From NCBI GenBank assembly GCA_027924645.1, contig BSBN01000187.1:15890001-15954000 (forward strand): a DNA stretch of 64,000 bases. The letters are read 5' to 3'. Both the position numbers and the translations under genes were made by a program. Positions 46,519-56,773 of this stretch are shown here, piece by piece; the stretch's first letter is position 1; the number at the start of each line of letters is the position of its first letter. Source of the stretch: Cunninghamia lanceolata (lineage: Eukaryota; Streptophyta; Pinopsida; Cupressales; Cupressaceae). A model generated the notes under the pieces. It was not told the DNA's origin, made no database searches, and was given only the letters and a program-made list of their open reading frames with translations.

Positions 46519-47836
46519 AAGAGGTTGCAAGTCCTACACTTCATAATCATCTTTTTGATGTAACTTCTTTAATTTTATTGCAGTTGCTCTGGAGATGCCT
46601 TATAGTTGTTGTTTTGGTGTTCTCTGGAGCAGCTGTTCTAATGATCTTTGGATTTACCATTCTGATAATCTCTAGAACTCATACCCTATTGTGTATCTAC
46701 AAATCTGATACCATGTTGATCTCTGGAGTTGGTGCTTGCTGTTCATCTCTGGAGGTAATACTTTGCTGATCTCTGGAGCTAATACTCTGTTGATCTCTAG
46801 AGCTATTGTTCTATTGATCTCTAGAGCTGATACCTTGCTATCCATCTTAGTCTTCCATGTGACCATCATGCACTAATTGGTTCTCCATCTTTTAGCCCAT
46901 GTTTTTCATGATGCATGCAAAGAGGTCTTCAACTCCTTCAAATGCCAAAATATCTGCAAGAGTTCTTGGAAGTAGCAAAGTGTATAGAAAAAGCATGTGC
47001 AAAGCACTTATTTGCAGAAAAGAAACCTACCCTAACCTACTCTACTTAGTGATGTAGAGATAGGTTACACAAAACCATTAACTAGTTGGGGAAAATAACT
47101 TCCTTTTCTCAAATTATGGATCCATGCATTTAACTTTCTAAAAGAAAAGGAAAACCATGAGAAGAAGATGGCTGAAAATTTGAACTTTGATGCTTCACCT
47201 TCCTTTGAAATAACAGCCTCCTCCATAATTTCTAACTCTAGTACATGCATAGGCTGATTAGAGAGATCCTGCAACCCTTCCTTACATTCTGATGCATGCA
47301 TGATTAGAGACAGCTCCTTGCTGTTCATGGGCTGATTGGAGAGATCTTGAAACCCTTCCTCATATTATGGTACATGCATGATTAGAGTTAGCTCCCTGTT
47401 CTTCTTCAAATATCTGATTGGGCAGCCCTCCTTGGACTTTGAAGGCATCCAAATAATACTTTGCCATACAAGCTCCTCCAGTAGAGACAAGATTTCTTCA
47501 TTATACTCGTTACCTATTGCAAGCAATAGGGCATCAATGTCACCTTCTAAAATGCATTTTTCCTTGCTTGACATTGGAGTCATGGTCATCCAGTTGAAGA
47601 GGCTGCACAAGAGTTGAAATTACAGAACAACAAGATTTTTCACCTTCTTTGCATGCAAGAACCTTATGATTTGGATCTATTGTTTGGGGAGGTTTTTGGC
47701 ATACAGATCTCTTTTGAGGAACTTCTTTTATCTACGTAGACTTCAAAACAATAAATCTAAAAAGACTACCAAACCAATTTTCCCCTCTTTTTGACATGCT
47801 GTCACCAGATCAACAACAACTCCCTAATGACACCTA
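46519..47836 (-). other. Interior of E, no recognised gene
   Basis: About 1.3 kb. Diverged copies of the CTCTGGAGC minisatellite theme lie at 46580-46830. Two open stretches on the minus strand (47065-47328 and 47365-47610) have protein-like composition but match nothing I know. They share ELxLIMH because a segment of about 77 bp is duplicated at 47252-47397. Confidence 0.65.
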
Positions 47837-47854
47837 TCCCCGGCAGTAGCGCAA
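47837..47854 (-). other. Primer binding site of E
   Basis: The plus strand reads TCCCCGGCAGTAGCGCAA, which resembles the 3' end of plant tRNA-Asp (14 of 18 bases by my count), the primer of many Athila- and Tat-type gypsy elements. It is four bases from the LTR. Confidence 0.65.
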
Positions 47855-47858
47855 AAAA

Positions 47859-49557
47859 TGACGAGGGTCGTTGTAGTCCTCATCATTTAATTTTAATAAA
47901 TATCAATCCAAGGCGGTGTCCATGGCTGTATGCAAAAGGGAGAAGGAATAACTTGCATGGCAATCTTTTCTACAAAAAGGGAATTGACAACAATTGCATG
48001 AAACAAACTGGGTTTAAATCTGTTGGAAAAGATAATTTAATCTAAGGAAAGCAATAACTTGAGCAGTTGATCTAATTCTGGAATAAAGGAACAGCTAAAG
48101 GAATTATGAAAAAACAAATTGCATAACAACAAAGCAACTAAACAAACTAAGAAATGTAGTCTCTACCCTTCAATTGGAGTGGGCCCTTGCTCCTTCCTTT
48201 GGAGAGACTAATCAATTCCAGCAATCAGCAAATGGGTAGAACAACTTTCTTTATTCAAAAATCTTCAAGATCCAAATTACATGCTGCTGTAAAAAAGCAT
48301 AGTTCTTCTTTTTCTTCAAAACAATTCTTTTACAACTTCCTTTTTTTTTTTATTCTACGCCATAGTTCTTTATATATAACTATGGTTATTAAATTCTAAT
48401 TGAAAGTCTCTCTAGAGTAGAGAACTTATTCATGCAGCTAACTAAACTTATTTATCTAGTTAACTAAACTTATTCATTTAATTAATTGATTATACAATTG
48501 CTGATTACAAGGCAAAACATGCAATCTTTTAGAAAGACATGAAATGACACTAAGTGTGTATTCTTTACATGAAATAATTACTCATAATTAGATCCATTAA
48601 TTTAGGAGTAATTATAGTCAATCTATCCTTCAGAAAATCTTGGAGTGTGTGTTGGTAGATTGGAAGAATTTGCAGCAACTTCATAAAGTATTTCTGGAAC
48701 ATCTTCGGAGCTTGTGGAACAGTCAACTTCCATCATAAACTGTTCATTTAATTTATGAGATCTCCTCAAATTATTTCTAGGTTTTGTTCCCCTAACTTTT
48801 GTCTTTCTAGATCATTTTTAATTTCTAAATTTTGTTAATAAACAAGAGAGATATCATAGTTTTACTAAAACTAGTTTTCTTGACTTTTCTGTTTTACGTC
48901 TTCGCATTCTGTAACAGTCAACTTATATCACTAACCGTTTATTCATTTTAATGAATCTCTTTAAAATGCCTTCATAGATTTGTTTCTCTCTCTTTAATCT
49001 TTTTGGATCATTTTAAAATTCTAATTTTCGTTAAGAAATGAGTGAGATATTGCAGTTTTACTGAAACTGCATTTTTGACTTCTGCATCTCCGATGCTCTG
49101 TGCATCTCTGGCGCTCTGTACTTCTTCAGAGCTCTGTCCATCTCTGGTGCTCTATCCATCCCTGGCACTCTATGCATCTTCAAAGCTCTATCCATCTCCA
49201 GAGCTCTGTCTATCTCCAGCGCTCTGTGCATCTCCAGAGCTCTGTCCATCTCCAGTGCTCTATGCATCTTCGAAGCTCTGTCCATCTCCGGAGCTCTATA
49301 ATTCTAAAACTCTGCAACTTAACATAAAATAGACTTTCTCTTCACTTTATTGATAAAATAAATGTTGATTTCAAAGTGAACATGTAATATCAAGATAAAC
49401 TCATGCATGGCATTGATCGTTGCATTTAGACAAGTTTATTTGATATTTAGCTACAAATCTTCAAACCCATACTCAAGTGCACTTCAAAAATTGATTTAAT
49501 GAAGAGAAAATATATGCTTTTATTTGACTAAAGATGAGACACTTTATGGTCTCATCA
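47859..49557 (-). repeat. 5' LTR of E
   Basis: 1699 bp, matching 44700-46504. The 18-bp array is at 49094-49305 with eleven full units and one partial. TATA box at 48369-48376 on the minus strand. Confidence 0.92.
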
Positions 49558-49562
49558 ATAGC

Positions 49563-49831
49563 CTTCAAGACAAAAGAAGGTTTGTGTGAGTGGTTAGTCA
49601 TGCCATTTGGGATAACCAATGCACCGAGCACATTCAAGTGGCTCATGAACAAAGTACTGAAAGAATTTTTAGGAAGTTTTGTTATTGTTTATTTGGATGA
49701 TATTTTGATTTTTAGTAAGACTTGGGATGAGCACCTGATGCATATCAAAAGAGTTTTAGAGAAGCTGAGGGAGGAGAAGTTGTTGATTAATCTAAAGAAA
49801 TGTAGTTTTGCAAAGGAGTTGGTGTACCTAG
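49563..49831 (+). pseudogene. pol: Reverse transcriptase of D, part 2
   Basis: Between E and F. Reads [44 protein letters not shown] with an intact catalytic YLDD, and KCSFAKELVYL. No stop in this piece. Continues at 61981. Confidence 0.92.
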
Positions 49832-52512
49832 TGTTGGATTTTTTTCCCAAACTAGATGCTTCCCAGTTATCCCTACAAGGTAGCCATCATTAATCAATAG
49901 GATTTCTAGGCCAGGGGCCAACAGTACAGGAGATAGACCCTATAAATATCTCTTCTTCTTCTTTAGGCTCTACAGAACCAAGGGGGGTATTCCCTATTCA
50001 ACATCCATGAAATATGCATGTGAACTTACTGGGATGTTGACACAAAGTAGATAAATCCTCTCTTATGCTGGCCAAAACTGTGAAATAAGTGCAAAGGGGC
50101 GAGCTTTGGGCCTATGCTCAGTTGTGAAACAGAGGATTTTGGTCCTAAAACTACTTCTAATGTCCTAAAGGTTTATATTTGAAGTGTGAATTTGTATTTT
50201 GTATTTGGATGCAAGACTAGGACCTTGGTTGTAACCTCAATACAAGACCAGACTGGTGCCTATCTCAGGGCTCGGAGTCAATAGACATACATGTGTGAAT
50301 GATTATCATAAACTTGAATCAATAACTAAGTTTCAAGGGGAAATTTCTTAGTATCTACCTTACAAATACTTCCCAAGACTGAGTATTTAGTCATTCATAC
50401 TTAATGATATCCCTGTTGCAGCATACCTTTCCCAATGCTTAACCTAGAATATTTAATTTGTTCCTTGAACAAAGATAAGAGGTTAAACATTCAACATAGA
50501 AAATCCATGTTCCTGAATCCCAAATAACCCTTAGTTATTTAGATTCAAAAGAATAGATGCCCACAACTTGGAGACAAATAACCAAAGACATGCATAAACA
50601 TACAACATATGATTCATAAACTCACAAGGCACAAAGTAGAGCCACCAGCAAAACTGTATCTTATTACTCCACCAAAAAAAATTTGAGTCTTCAACCACCA
50701 AAAAATGAGTGACACAGTCCTGATATACCCAGAACGTGTACTCAGCAATCAAGTACAATGGTCATTTCAAAATTCTACTAGATATAATGCACCATGAAAA
50801 TGGCATCCAAAACATTCAATGCAGCTGAGAGAAGAAGAGGAAAGAGCAGGTGAGATTGGGGGATGTGCCGCCACCTAGAGATTTTTCATTAAAAATGGTA
50901 GCCAGCTTGTCCCTTTAGACCCATACCTCTACAATTTTGCTATTAATGCCCAACCTACCCGCAACTTCAAGATGCAACAATGGTTTGCGTGTCTCTAAAG
51001 TTTCTTCCTACTTGAAATGATGCAGCGAACTCACAGAAATTCCCCACTCTGAAGATTTGAAATAGGTCATCGATTTCCCCTTTCTCGCTGAGATCTATTG
51101 CTTCGGATCATGCTAAAAAGTCCACAACCAATGAAATTACACCACACATGCGCATTATCCCCTTTGACTTTTCACATCGCGAACATACATTCTGCCTTTT
51201 CGCCCTTTTCTGCCTTCAAATCTTTGCATATGCAGTTGTATATACATACAACTGACTTGGACACGTGGCAGCCTTTGATTGGTTCTCCATCTCCAAGCAC
51301 TTGCATCTCCATCAGCCGTCAAAAAGACCCTGGAAGTGTCTGCCAATAGGCATTGTCCTACCGATGAGCCAATGTATCCATTCTTGCTATCGGACCATTG
51401 CATCAACCTTTGTATCTTGCATTTGTATATGAAATTGCATATACAAACAATCACAATGTATACAAGCAGCGGACCCCAAATTTGTATGAAACAAATTAAA
51501 ATCACATTTGGGTCCAGCTTGTATCTTTATTCTTTGTATCTTTGCATATACAATGCACTTAACATACAAGCTGCGGACCCCACCATGCTTTTGAAACTTT
51601 GACTTTGGCCATACCTGCCTTGCATATTTCTATGTATCTATTGCTTGTATGTTCGATTGTATAGTGGGAACATACAATGGCGGACTTCACCCATTTCACA
51701 CATATAATTAACTCCTTGGTCGCGTCCGCCCCTTGCACCTCGCCTTGTATATGCAATTGTATGTAGAAACAACATACAACGCAAGATACAAGGAAACACA
51801 TTGACTTTTCAACTCCACCATTGTATGTATGCCCGCTAGGCCCGATTTGATAAACTTTGACGTCCGGGACTTGTATATTCTGCATTGTATGTTCAATTGT
51901 ATCTATCACATATACATACAATCCCCCTTGTACACCTATGGGCCCGACCACCATTTCAACCCGATTGGAACCTTTTCGAGATTCGCATTGTATATTACCT
52001 ATTATATATTGAATATACAACAACAACATACAAACTTTTACATACAAGCATGGAATCTAACCTGGAATATGCCATATATAACCCGATATGCATACAAAGA
52101 TGCATACAACTTATTTTTTCATTATTTGAAGCCGATTGAAAATTCTTCTCGGGTTTGACGTTGTACATATGCATCTGCACATACAAAGACACATACATAC
52201 AACTATACATACAACAGATTTCACCGCCGCATAAAGGGATTTTGGACTTAGCATTTTTTCTTTCTTTTCTTTTTTAGCATGACGGGAGAAAGCAATAATG
52301 CAATGCAAAGGGGCCAGTCAACCAACGAGCACTAAGGCATGAAAATGCAACTTAAGCGACTGGGAACCCGCTATAGGAGGTCAACGACAAAATAGAAAAT
52401 ACAATGCAGGAGGCCAAGGGGAAATAAAACCTAAGGCATTAAGGGTTTGAGGGAATAAAAATATAAGCTTGCAGACTTGACTCAAAACCCTAACCCTAGG
52501 TAGGCACCACCA
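49832..52512 (-). repeat. 3' LTR of F
   Basis: 2681 bp; plus-strand ends TGTTGGATTTTTT and GGCACCACCA. It matches 59240-61980, which is about 60 bp longer because of a gap near 50590. Holds a field of ATACAA/TTGTAT motifs at 51220-52215. Confidence 0.92.
51220..52215. repeat. Dispersed TTGTAT/ATACAA motif field in the LTR of F
   Basis: About thirty copies of TTGTAT or its complement ATACAA, often as facing pairs such as AGTTGTATATACATACAACT or TTGTATATGCAATTGTATGT. Mirrored in the other LTR at about 60680-61690. Open frames here are by-products of the motif. Confidence 0.75.
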
Positions 52513-52670
52513 TTGGCTCCGACTGGGGACGTGCAAGCGCAAGGCTGCAGCGAGAACCAAACCACTCCGAGACAGACCAGGCAAAATGCAAAATACAAAA
52601 CACCACTGACTATACAAGGTATGTACAGACTATTCACACCTAATTTACAATGTGCACACAGGATATTCAT

Positions 52671-53632
52671 TCATGAGAAATAAGGTTTAAGGAATTGACC
52701 GTGCACAGGCAATTCTAGTAGTTCACCATTTAGGGCCTGGAGAAAGTAGGAATCTTCTCCATGAGTATTGCTGATTTGATATGGGCCCATCCATAAGGGC
52801 TCAAATTTACCATGCTTGCCCTTATCCTGACTCTTTGCATTCCAAACAAGGACCAAGTCACTTATCTAAAACTTCCTTTCTATAGCCCTTTTATCAAACA
52901 AATATTTTACCTTCTGTTGTTTCTTGATATTTGTCTTTTGTGCTTCTCTTCTAATTTCATCCAATGCAACCAGTTGATTTATCCTTTCATTCATTGAGTC
53001 CTCAATCTCTTTATCATTTTCTTGTATGAATCTATAAACTGGCAAGAGATTATTCACAGGTAACTTAGTTGTTGCGCCATACACTAGCTCAAAAGGTGAC
53101 CTTCCAATTGCTTTCTTCACTGTTATCCAGTCAGCCCATAGTGCTATCTTTAACTTTGAATCCCATGCCCTTTTGTTCTTGTCTACCATCCTTTTGATGA
53201 TTTTCATAAGGCTTCTATTACTTGATTCTGCCTGACCATTTCCTTATGGATGATATAGTGATGCATATGACAAATCAATCCCATAGTTGCTACAAAAATC
53301 AACAAATTCACCAGATCTAAAGCACATGGCATTGTCTGTGACCACTTTCACTGGCACTCCAAATCTGATAATAATGTGTTCCAAAATGAAATCCATCACC
53401 ACCCTACTTGCAGCTTTCTTAGTTGGAATGGCTTCAATCCATTTAGTAAAATAGTCAGTAGCGACCAAAATCCAACTATGTCCTCCACTTGATCTTTCTA
53501 AAATTTCCCTTATAAAATCAATCCCCCATTACTGAAATGGAGCCTCCACAATTACAATTCTAAAGGTAATGAACCTTCATACTTAAGTTTTTCTGAGAAC
53601 CTTTGACAAGGGTCACATTTTCTTACCATTTT
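52671..53632 (-). pseudogene. pol: Integrase of F, catalytic core and C-terminus
   Basis: The core reads WGIDFIREILERSSGGH, ATDYFTKWIEAIPTKKA, KVVTDNAMCFRSGEFVDFCS and YHPxGNGQAESSNRSL, so both Asp and the Glu are present. C-terminal part: KKAIGRSPFELVYGATTKLP, RAIERKFxISDLVLVWNAK, GPYQISNTHGEDSYFLQ, ending LPVHGQFLKPYFS. The frame differs by one from the upstream polyprotein; the shift is at about 53560-53630. Three stops. No chromodomain. Confidence 0.9.
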
Positions 53633-53896
53633 TTATGCATCTGAGAAAAGGGTCGGCCACCAATAGCCTGCTCTAAGAATTTTGTGAGTTGTTGTCTTGG
53701 CAGTGTAGTGTCCACCACACATTCCTTTGTGCATGTCATTTAGAATATCATTAGCTTGATTTTCATCCACACACCTAAGTAGTACACCATCAAGATTCTT
53801 CCAATATAATTCTCCTTGAATAATTATGTATTTGATAGCATGTAACTTTAAGGTCCTTTTTTTACTATCACTGAGATGGGAAGGACAATTCAAATT
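53633..53896 (-). pseudogene. pol: Zinc-binding N-terminus of F integrase
   Basis: Contains HAIKYIIIQGELYWKNLDGV and HKGMCGGHYTAKTTTHKILR, then AGYWWPTLFSDAxKMVRKC and DPCQRFSEK, the His-His-Cys-Cys finger. A TAG (53897-53899) precedes it and a TAA (53633-53635) falls within the finger. Confidence 0.88.
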
Positions 53897-54349
53897 CTAC
53901 AAATAATACACAATATCCTTGTACCATTCATATTCTAACATGTTAACAACCTCATCCTGAACTACATTTACTTGGCATGCTTCCAAATTTGACTGTGTCA
54001 TCATCTTAGCCAAACCCTGTCCCCTTACCAATTTTGTAATTTGTATCTCAATGTTGAACTCTTGTAACTTGTTAATCCACCTACATCTTCTTCCTATCAC
54101 TTCCTACTGAGTGAAGATGTCCTTAACTGCTACATGGGGCACATATGCAACTATCTGAGATCCTACTAAGCATGGCCTGAATCTTTTGACTACCCTAACC
54201 AATGCATATGCCTGCTTTTCCATGATATCATATTTCAATTCGGCTGCCTACAATGACATGCTAAAGAAAGCAATAGGTTGCTCGAAACCATCTTCATTCT
54301 TCTGTAATAAACATGCAACAATAGTGTGAAAAGAGACAAATGAGAACAA
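53897..54349 (-). pseudogene. pol: Degenerate RNase H of F following the reverse transcriptase
   Basis: Sits where the standard gypsy RNase H is found, and the fold-level landmarks remain: LLQKNEDGFEQPIAFFSMSL, AAELKYDIMEKQAYALVRVV and GRRCRWINKLQEFNIEIQIT. The first catalytic Asp (usually DAS) lies in LFSFVSFHT with no Asp, and the usual TDH is YVPH. The Glu in EKQAYAL is kept. This looks like a domain retained for structure, as in the connection domain of retroviruses. TAG stops at 54248 and 54104. Confidence 0.82.
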
Positions 54350-55264
54350 CTAAAGTGGCTTAGAAAAATTAGGATATCTCAACATAGGGGCCACCTTTAT
54401 AGCTTCTTTGATGTTCTGAAATGATCTAGTTGCTTCACTTTCCCATTTGATAGTTTCACCCTTCTTCAACATTTTAGAAATATCCTTTGTAATCTCTGCA
54501 AAGTAGGGAATGAATCTTCTAACAAAGTTAATCTGCGTAAAGAAATACTGAATGCCTTTCACCATTTTAGGAATTTGAATTTTGTCTATTGTAGCAACCC
54601 TTTTAGGATCAATCCTAACTCCACCTCTGGAAACAATGTGTCCCAATAGTTTTCCTTCTAGTACCCCAAAAGTACATTTTTTTGGGTTAAGTGAAATGCC
54701 ATATTCCAAGGCCCTAATAAAAATTTGTTCTAGATGCATGCAATGTTGCTCCTCTTTTTTTGAATAAGTAGTTAAATCATCTTGATATACAGCCAAAATT
54801 AAGTCAATCAATCCTGCAAAAGCAACATCCATAGCCCTCTCAAATGTAGCACCTACATTTGTTAGTCCAAATTGCATTCTTACATATACATAAGTCCCCC
54901 ATGGAGTGGTGAAGGAAGTTTTGTATTGTTCAAATTCTTTTACTTTCACTTGATTATATCCTGAAAATCCATCCATCATGGATAAAAGCTCACAACCAGT
55001 TACCTTCTGCAACATAGCCTCCATGTTAGGCAGTGGATAATTATCCTTTAAAGAAGATACACTCAAATTTCTGAAGTCCACACAAAGTCTTATATCACCA
55101 TTTTTCTTTCTAACTAGGAAAAGATTGGACACCCAAGTTAAGTGTCTAATAGGCACAGTTATTCTAGCCTCCCTAAGCTTTACAAGCCTTTCTTGCATTT
55201 TTGGAGCCAAAGTTGGGTTAATAGGTCTTTGTTTCTGTCTGAATGGCTTAGCTCCAAGCTTCAA
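54350..55264 (-). pseudogene. pol: Reverse transcriptase of F
   Basis: 304 open codons covering nearly the whole domain: LVRKKNGDIRLCVDFRNLSV, LLSMMDGFSGYNQVKVKEF with the first catalytic Asp, MQFGLTNVGATFERAMDVAF, and LAVYQDDLTTYSKK. The catalytic box is YQDD in place of the more usual YLDD or YVDD. Then SLNPKKCTFGVLEGKLLGHI, and ITKDISKMLKKGETIKWE. The frame is the same as upstream and downstream. Confidence 0.93.
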
Positions 55265-55618
55265 AGGAATCTCATGTTGGAATAAGTCTTCTCTATAAGC
55301 TTTTAGGACCTCATATGACTAGGCAAAGACATGCTTATATTTTTTCAATAATGCAATCAACATACTCCTGATGTGTGGCTTGAACTATTTGCCAATATAT
55401 ACCCTTTTGGGGGCATGGCATGTCCCCAAGTTTATCTCCTTTAAGTCATTCTTGTTTGTAGGAGATGCCTTTGTAACAAATTGGTCTCTATTGTCAAATG
55501 CTCTTTCTAAAGAAACTAGCCCTCTGGGGATTTTATTTGTTTTAAGTTGAATTACTTCTTTCCCCAAAAGAGTTTCTTTTCCATTCACAACTTCTACAAA
55601 GTTCTGAAAATCAATCTC
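55265..55618 (-). pseudogene. pol: Linker of F between extra RNase H and reverse transcriptase
   Basis: Same frame with TAG at 55619, 55385 and 55319. Reads IDFQNFVEVVNGKETLLGKE, KEINLGTCHAPKRVYIGK, then LLKKYKHVFAxSYEVL, the usual lead-in to gypsy reverse transcriptase, where the stop replaces the expected Trp. Confidence 0.75.
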
Positions 55619-56150
55619 CTAGTTCTCATATTCATCTATGCAGTGTAGGAACCTCAACAAGTCTCTATCATCATCAGACACCTTCCAACTGCATATATTA
55701 TCTAGTACTGTAGGTCTAATTTTAACTTCAACATTTGTAACATCAGACAGAGTGACATCATCTGGCCTTATGGCCACATTAGCTAAAAAGTCTGCCATGA
55801 CATTCTTTGATCTTTCTATCCAATTTATTGAAAAAGCATCAAATAATTTAATTGTGCCCCACACAACATGCTTATACTATTTTAATCTTTTATTTTTTGA
55901 AGCATATTTATCTCTCACCTAGGAAACAATTAATTATGAATCTCCAAGCACTTTTAGCATCTTAATCCCATGTTTTAAAGCAACATTTAATCCTAGTAGC
56001 AGAGCTTCATATTCTGAAATATTATTTGTGCAGGCAAACTTTAACAGGAAGGAGAATTTCAGAAGTTCACCTGTTGGAGACAAAAACACAACTCCAGCAC
56101 CAGAACCCTCCTTTGAACAAGCTCCATCAAAATGTATAGTCCAGAGACCC
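55619..56150 (-). pseudogene. pol: Archaeal-type RNase H of F, upstream of reverse transcriptase
   Basis: Reads WTIHFDGACSKEGSGAGVVF with the first catalytic Asp, TNNISEYEALLLGLNVALKH with the Glu, KVLGDSxLIVSxVRDKY with the next Asp, and IERSKNVMADFLANVAI with the last Asp and the basic approach. This is the pattern of the second RNase H known from Tat/Ogre elements and cellular archaeal-type enzymes. TAA at 55934-55936 and TAG at 55919-55921 stand where DSQL...Q usually has Gln; another TAG is at 55877-55879. Confidence 0.9.
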
Positions 56151-56773
56151 TATTGGTCAAGTTCTTGAATGTAAAAATCTCTCCCTTCACTTCTTCAATC
56201 ATCTGAGACAATTCTAAATTTCTCATAGTCAGTATCCACAAAATAGATATGCTCTTTTGAATCTTGATCTTCAACTGTTTCTGGTGTTCTCTCTTCCCTA
56301 ACCAGTTTGACATCTCTACCATTCATTGGGATCATGACATATGATAAATCTAACTGCATACTTCCTCCAACCAATGTTGCCCATCTTCTTGACAACAGCA
56401 TACCATACTGTGGCTTTATGTCAACTACTATTATGTTCATTGTATATGTCTTTTCTGGATATGCTGCTAGCATAAAATCCGCATCCTTCATGATTCCTAT
56501 AACTAGTACCTCCCTAGAATCCATTGCATGGCATTTTCCACATGCCTTATCTATTTTTAATCTAGCTTGTTGCATGATAGCCAGAGGTACAATATTTGTT
56601 GATGCTCCTGAGTCAAGCATATAATTTTTTATTACTTTTCCATTGATAACAAGGGAGACATAAAACGGTTCAACCTGTGAAATGCATTTTGTTATTGTCA
56701 CCCTGAGATAGACTTCAGGAACTTCATCCTCATCAATACACAAGGCTTGTTTCTTACCCTGAGTCTCAACATT
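56151..56773 (-). pseudogene. pol: Aspartic protease of F
   Basis: Open at 56195-56743. VEPFYVSLVINGKVIKNYML, then DSGASTNIVPLAIMQQ holds an intact DSG site; MNIIVVDIKPQYGMLLSRRW is the C-terminal hydrophobic block. It ends in a TGA at 56195 (CGA to TGA is likely) and the frame goes on into the extra RNase H. Confidence 0.88.

Larger units (their letters stand above)
44700..49557 (-). mobile_element. Element E: non-autonomous, large LTRs
   Basis: 4858 bp in the reverse transcriptase of D with ATAGC at 44695-44699 and 49558-49562. LTRs 44700-46504 (1805 bp) and 47859-49557 (1699 bp) surround 1354 bp. A purine tract at 46505-46518 and a primer site at 47837-47854 show that it lies on the minus strand. 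There is no recognisable Gag or Pol, so it is LARD-like, though its interior is shorter than usual for that class. Confidence 0.92.

Noticed and set aside
51559..52047. 162-codon open frame in the LTR of F, and its counterpart at 60985-61515
   Set aside because: It lies inside the LTR over the ATACAA motif field, with sequence driven by that motif; the other strand is equally open.
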